DNA from: DASZHC01 sp035938215
GTDB taxonomy: Bacteria > Verrucomicrobiota > Verrucomicrobiia > Chthoniobacterales > JAFAMB01
DNA: 25,041 bases
Assembly (NCBI GenBank): GCA_035938215.1
Contig: DASZHC010000200.1
Coordinates: 1 to 25,041, forward strand
Direction: 5' to 3'
The notes under the pieces: model-generated
What the model saw: the letters and a program-made list of their open reading frames with translations, nothing else
Databases searched by the model: none
What the model was told of the DNA's origin: nothing
Program-made: the position numbers and the translations under genes
Shown: positions 23,245 through 25,041 of the stretch, in pieces
How positions within the stretch are numbered: the stretch's first letter is position 1
How the letters are laid out: each line of letters starts with the position of its first letter

Positions 23245-23412
23245 ATGAAGCTGCCAAAGTTCCAGCAGGCGGGGAAACCGCGGGTTAAACGAAAGGTCCG
23301 ATGTCGCCTTAATCTAGCGGGGTTTGGGGCCGGCAATGAGGCCCCAAATCAAAATCCAAACGCCGAAGGCGCATTCTGTCTGATGTCTTCTTCCCGGGAG
23401 GTTAGGCCATGA
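23245..23412 (+). CDS. 55-aa basic protein of unknown function
   Basis: The ATG at 23245 follows the previous stop directly (TAAATG) and lies 6-9 bases after GGAGGGAGGG. The protein starts MKLPKFQQAGKPRVKRKVR, strongly basic, and then becomes Asn/Pro/Gly rich without clear structure. The stop is part of an ATGA overlap with the following gene. The coding claim rests on its ribosome site and position more than on the protein itself. Confidence 0.45.
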   Translation: MKLPKFQQAGKPRVKRKVRCRLNLAGFGAGNEAPNQNPNAEGAFCLMSSSREVRP

Positions 23413-23726
23413 GCACCCGGAAAAGCATCTTTCTCAAAATGCTGCCGGGAAAACGGCCTCGAGGCGGAGCTGGCCAGGCGCCGGGCTGTGCGTTGGATGG
23501 GAGGGAAATCGTGAAGCAACAGCTTGCAAAACGGCCTGCGCGCTGTCTGCGGAAACTAAAGCCTGGCGACCGAATCCGATGGCGAATGCCGTTCGTTGAT
23601 AGCGTTTGGACCGGATCGGTATCGGGCGTCAACTGCGAGACGTTTTCGGTTGAATGGGATCAAGGCGAATCGGGCACATTTGAGTTTGCGAACCGATTGG
23701 TTTGGAACCTGCAGAAGATCGAATGA
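23409..23726 (+). CDS. Small protein with SH3-like C-terminal half
   Basis: 105 aa. CGGGAGG lies about 8 bases before its ATG. The basic N-terminal half (KSIFLKMLPGKRPRGG) is followed by LKPGDRIRWRMPFVDSVWTG and FSVEWDQGESGTFEFANRL, a strand pattern with GD at a turn, like KOW/Tudor or SH3-like barrels that hold nucleic acid or peptides. I do not assign a family. It starts within an ATGA overlap and ends in another (stop TGA 23724-23726, next ATG 23723). Confidence 0.65.
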   Translation: MSTRKSIFLKMLPGKRPRGGAGQAPGCALDGREIVKQQLAKRPARCLRKLKPGDRIRWRMPFVDSVWTGSVSGVNCETFSVEWDQGESGTFEFANRLVWNLQKIE

Positions 23727-24004
23727 ACAAACGCCAATTCTTTCAAAAGGCTTTGCTGGCCAGTTTGCCGATTGCGGCGCGGATGCATTCGCAAATGCCA
23801 GAGGATTCTCCGGCAGCATGGACGGAGCCGGCAAGGATAGCGGCCTGCGCCGCGCGCATCGCTGATGAGCTCGTGACCGAATGGGAAACCTACATGGTGA
23901 TCGCCGATGAGCAGGATGCCGATTCGGCAAATCGGCTCAATCCGGATTACGTCGATAGCCGGCGCCATCTGGATAACCGGACGGAAGGAGGAGAAGCCAG
24001 TTGA
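23723..24004 (+). CDS. Small protein of the coupled chain, unknown function
   Basis: 93 aa from ATG 23723 (MNKRQFFQKALLASLPIAA); an in-frame ATG at 23702 is less likely because the overlap start fits the chain. The N-terminus looks like a short hydrophobic leader or twin-basic signal without a typical cleavage site. The middle is helical and acidic (ACAARIADELVTEWETYM and IADEQDADSANRL). The stop is TTGA-overlapped with the next TTG start. Confidence 0.6.
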   Translation: MNKRQFFQKALLASLPIAARMHSQMPEDSPAAWTEPARIAACAARIADELVTEWETYMVIADEQDADSANRLNPDYVDSRRHLDNRTEGGEAS

Positions 24005-24330
24005 AGTTAGCCCATCCGGCGCCGTTTCAATCCAAGCTCTGGTCATACGCCGGAGAAATCCGAGCCTTGCGTCTAGGGCGAAAAAGCTGGAGGGAGATTG
24101 CGCGCTGGTTGGAGAAAGAACATCGCGTGAAGGTCGCACCGAACACGATCACACGCTGGTTTGAGCGCGGATCGGCCCGTGGGTGGCGAATGCCGATCGG
24201 GTTTGAGGGCGAGATTCCGGGAGTGCGGGGCGTCGTTAGCAAAGCGGCGCCCGATCCGTTTTCGGTTGAGGTCATACCGATAGATTCACCCTGGAAACCT
24301 AAGTGTAACAAAATGGAACAAGCTGGTTAG
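24001..24330 (+). CDS. HTH DNA-binding protein, end of the coupled chain
   Basis: 109 aa from TTG 24001, which overlaps the previous TGA. A resolvase/Hin-type helix-turn-helix is clear: LWSYAGEIRALRLGRKSW, REIARWLEKEHRVKVA, PNTITRWFERG. This is the pattern of short HTH_38-like regulators. The C-terminal half is Pro/Gly-rich and unassigned. It is likely to act on DNA of the element, either at an origin or a promoter. Its stop (TAG 24328-24330) lies inside the TGGTTAG repeat cluster, so it could be autoregulated. Confidence 0.7.
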   Translation: MKLAHPAPFQSKLWSYAGEIRALRLGRKSWREIARWLEKEHRVKVAPNTITRWFERGSARGWRMPIGFEGEIPGVRGVVSKAAPDPFSVEVIPIDSPWKPKCNKMEQAG

Positions 24331-24364
24331 GCCAATGGTTAGTTTTAGGGCTAGAACTAACCAG
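24323..24364. promoter_or_regulatory. TGGTTAG repeat cluster, possible operator
   Basis: TGGTTAG stands at 24324-24330 and 24336-24342, and its inverse CTAACCA at 24357-24363. The pair 24336-24344 and 24355-24363 is a perfect 9-bp inverted repeat with a 10-base loop. It lies between the HTH gene and the next gene and may be the site of one of the two HTH proteins. Confidence 0.5.
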
Positions 24365-24377
24365 TTTGTCACACTCG

Positions 24378-24391
24378 TTAGCGAAAGCTAA
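24378..24391. repeat. Short hairpin TTAGC-GAAA-GCTAA
   Basis: Perfect 5-bp stem with a GAAA tetraloop, 52 bases before the next start codon. The stem is too short and T-poor to be a terminator. Confidence 0.4.
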
Positions 24392-24443
24392 GGGGAGATT
24401 TGAGTCTGGAAATGGAGTACAGAAAAAGTGAGAGAGGTGCACT

Positions 24444-24794
24444 ATGAGCGAATCAGAGCCAGATAGGCATGAGCCAGTGAGTAGGCTGCTGATAATCGAT
24501 GATGCCAACAGGTGTATCTATGGGAGGGGATTGCTGGAAAGGATCGCGCTTGGCGGCGATAAGGGGACGAAGGTGCATAAGGTAGTCGGCGTATCGGCAG
24601 AGGCGCTGATTGTGTACCTGGCGCATGACTGGCCGGAAGTTTGGCAATGCCAACAGGCCATGCGACTGATGGAATCAGGCAAGATTGATTATAATCTGCT
24701 GGCCAGGATATCGGAAATCGTCGCGCTTTCGCTTGATGATCTGGAACAGCTTCGAGAATTGCATTTTAAAGCGCGGATTCCACGGAGAGTCTGA
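24444..24794 (+). CDS. 116-aa protein of unknown function
   Basis: ATG at 24444 follows GAGAGAGG by 6 bases. The N-terminal third starts with LLIIDDANRCIYGRGL, the middle has VVGVSAEALIVYLAHDWPEVW, and the C-terminal half is helical (AMRLMESGKIDYNLLARISE, LDDLEQLRELHFKAR). I do not recognise the family. Base use and Shine-Dalgarno support a real gene. It sits between the small-gene chain and the T4SS component and is probably part of the element's transfer or control region. Confidence 0.7.
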   Translation: MSESEPDRHEPVSRLLIIDDANRCIYGRGLLERIALGGDKGTKVHKVVGVSAEALIVYLAHDWPEVWQCQQAMRLMESGKIDYNLLARISEIVALSLDDLEQLRELHFKARIPRRV

Positions 24795-24842
24795 CAAATG
24801 AGACTGGTTTGGCGCTCGGATGCGCTTTAGCAAATCTATAAT

Positions 24843-25041
24843 ATGAGAACAAAACTTATACTTCTTGGCGCCCTGGCGGCGCAGGCGCTCAACGCGAGCG
24901 CAACAATGGTAGTAATTGATCCGACCAAAATCGCGCAAGACGCGGGCAACGAGGTCGTGAACCTGGCAAAATGGACTAAGACCGAAGTGGACGCGGCGCA
25001 GACCGAGATCAACACGCTTCGCACATATGAGAACACGGTGC
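24843..25041 (+). CDS. TrbJ/VirB5-like conjugative transfer protein (cut by window end)
   Basis: 66 codons are visible from ATG 24843. A signal peptide MRTKLILLGALAAQALNASA with an AxA-type cleavage site is followed by TMVVIDPTKIAQDAGNEVVN and a helical K-T-E rich segment. That opening (VxDPTxxAQ then long helices) is the pattern of TrbJ/VirB5, the minor pilin-tip protein of P-type type IV secretion systems. It is therefore the first transfer-apparatus gene and suggests that more trb genes follow to the right. The assignment rests on the N-terminus only. Confidence 0.7.
   Translation, partial: MRTKLILLGALAAQALNASATMVVIDPTKIAQDAGNEVVNLAKWTKTEVDAAQTEINTLRTYENTV

Overview
The window looks like the chromosome of a Gram-negative soil-type bacterium, most likely Verrucomicrobiota (Chthoniobacterales-like). 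That placement is tentative. It rests on the RND/lipoprotein envelope genes, the Aat transferase, the style of the housekeeping cluster and the many short GC-rich palindromes between genes; no rRNA or tRNA is present to test it.

Region 1 (1-6179, all minus strand): an RND multidrug efflux permease (cut by the left edge) and its lipoprotein adaptor, a VOC/glyoxalase-fold protein, a lone ABC ATPase whose last residues are encoded by a dispersed repeat, and the leucyl/phenylalanyl-tRNA-protein transferase aat. A 280-bp MITE-like element with long terminal inverted repeats (6201-6480) sits between aat and the divergent guaA.

Region 2 (6543-17702, almost all plus strand): housekeeping genes. guaA-coaD covers GMP and CoA synthesis. 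yceD-rpmF-plsX-fabH is the classical ribosome/fatty-acid/phospholipid cluster. It is followed by a TatD nuclease, an OsmC protein, an RRM RNA-binding protein with a clear intrinsic terminator, a small minus-strand conserved-looking gene, a CAAX-type membrane protease, comF, and accD-folC. fabH, plsX and accD all feed fatty-acid initiation and phospholipid synthesis.

Region 3 (about 17700-20800): a gene-poor, repeat-rich stretch with decayed reading frames, then a plasmid-type Rep_3 initiator (19210-19944). Rep is flanked by two small proteins that I judge to be homologous to each other, both with a C-terminal MNRWG motif. The one downstream of rep continues open into the rep 3' end without an ordinary start codon.

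Region 4 (20800-25041): remains of a conjugative element. It has a VirD4/TraG-type coupling ATPase that stops just after Walker B, a small HTH repressor with overlapping palindromes at its start codon and a terminator behind them, then a chain of six very small genes joined mostly by 4-base stop/start overlaps. A further unknown protein and the beginning of a TrbJ/VirB5-like secreted component of a type IV secretion system follow. Regions 3-4 are best read as an integrated conjugative plasmid or ICE, partly degraded, next to core genes. The short-gene chain and the MNRWG pair are the least understood parts.
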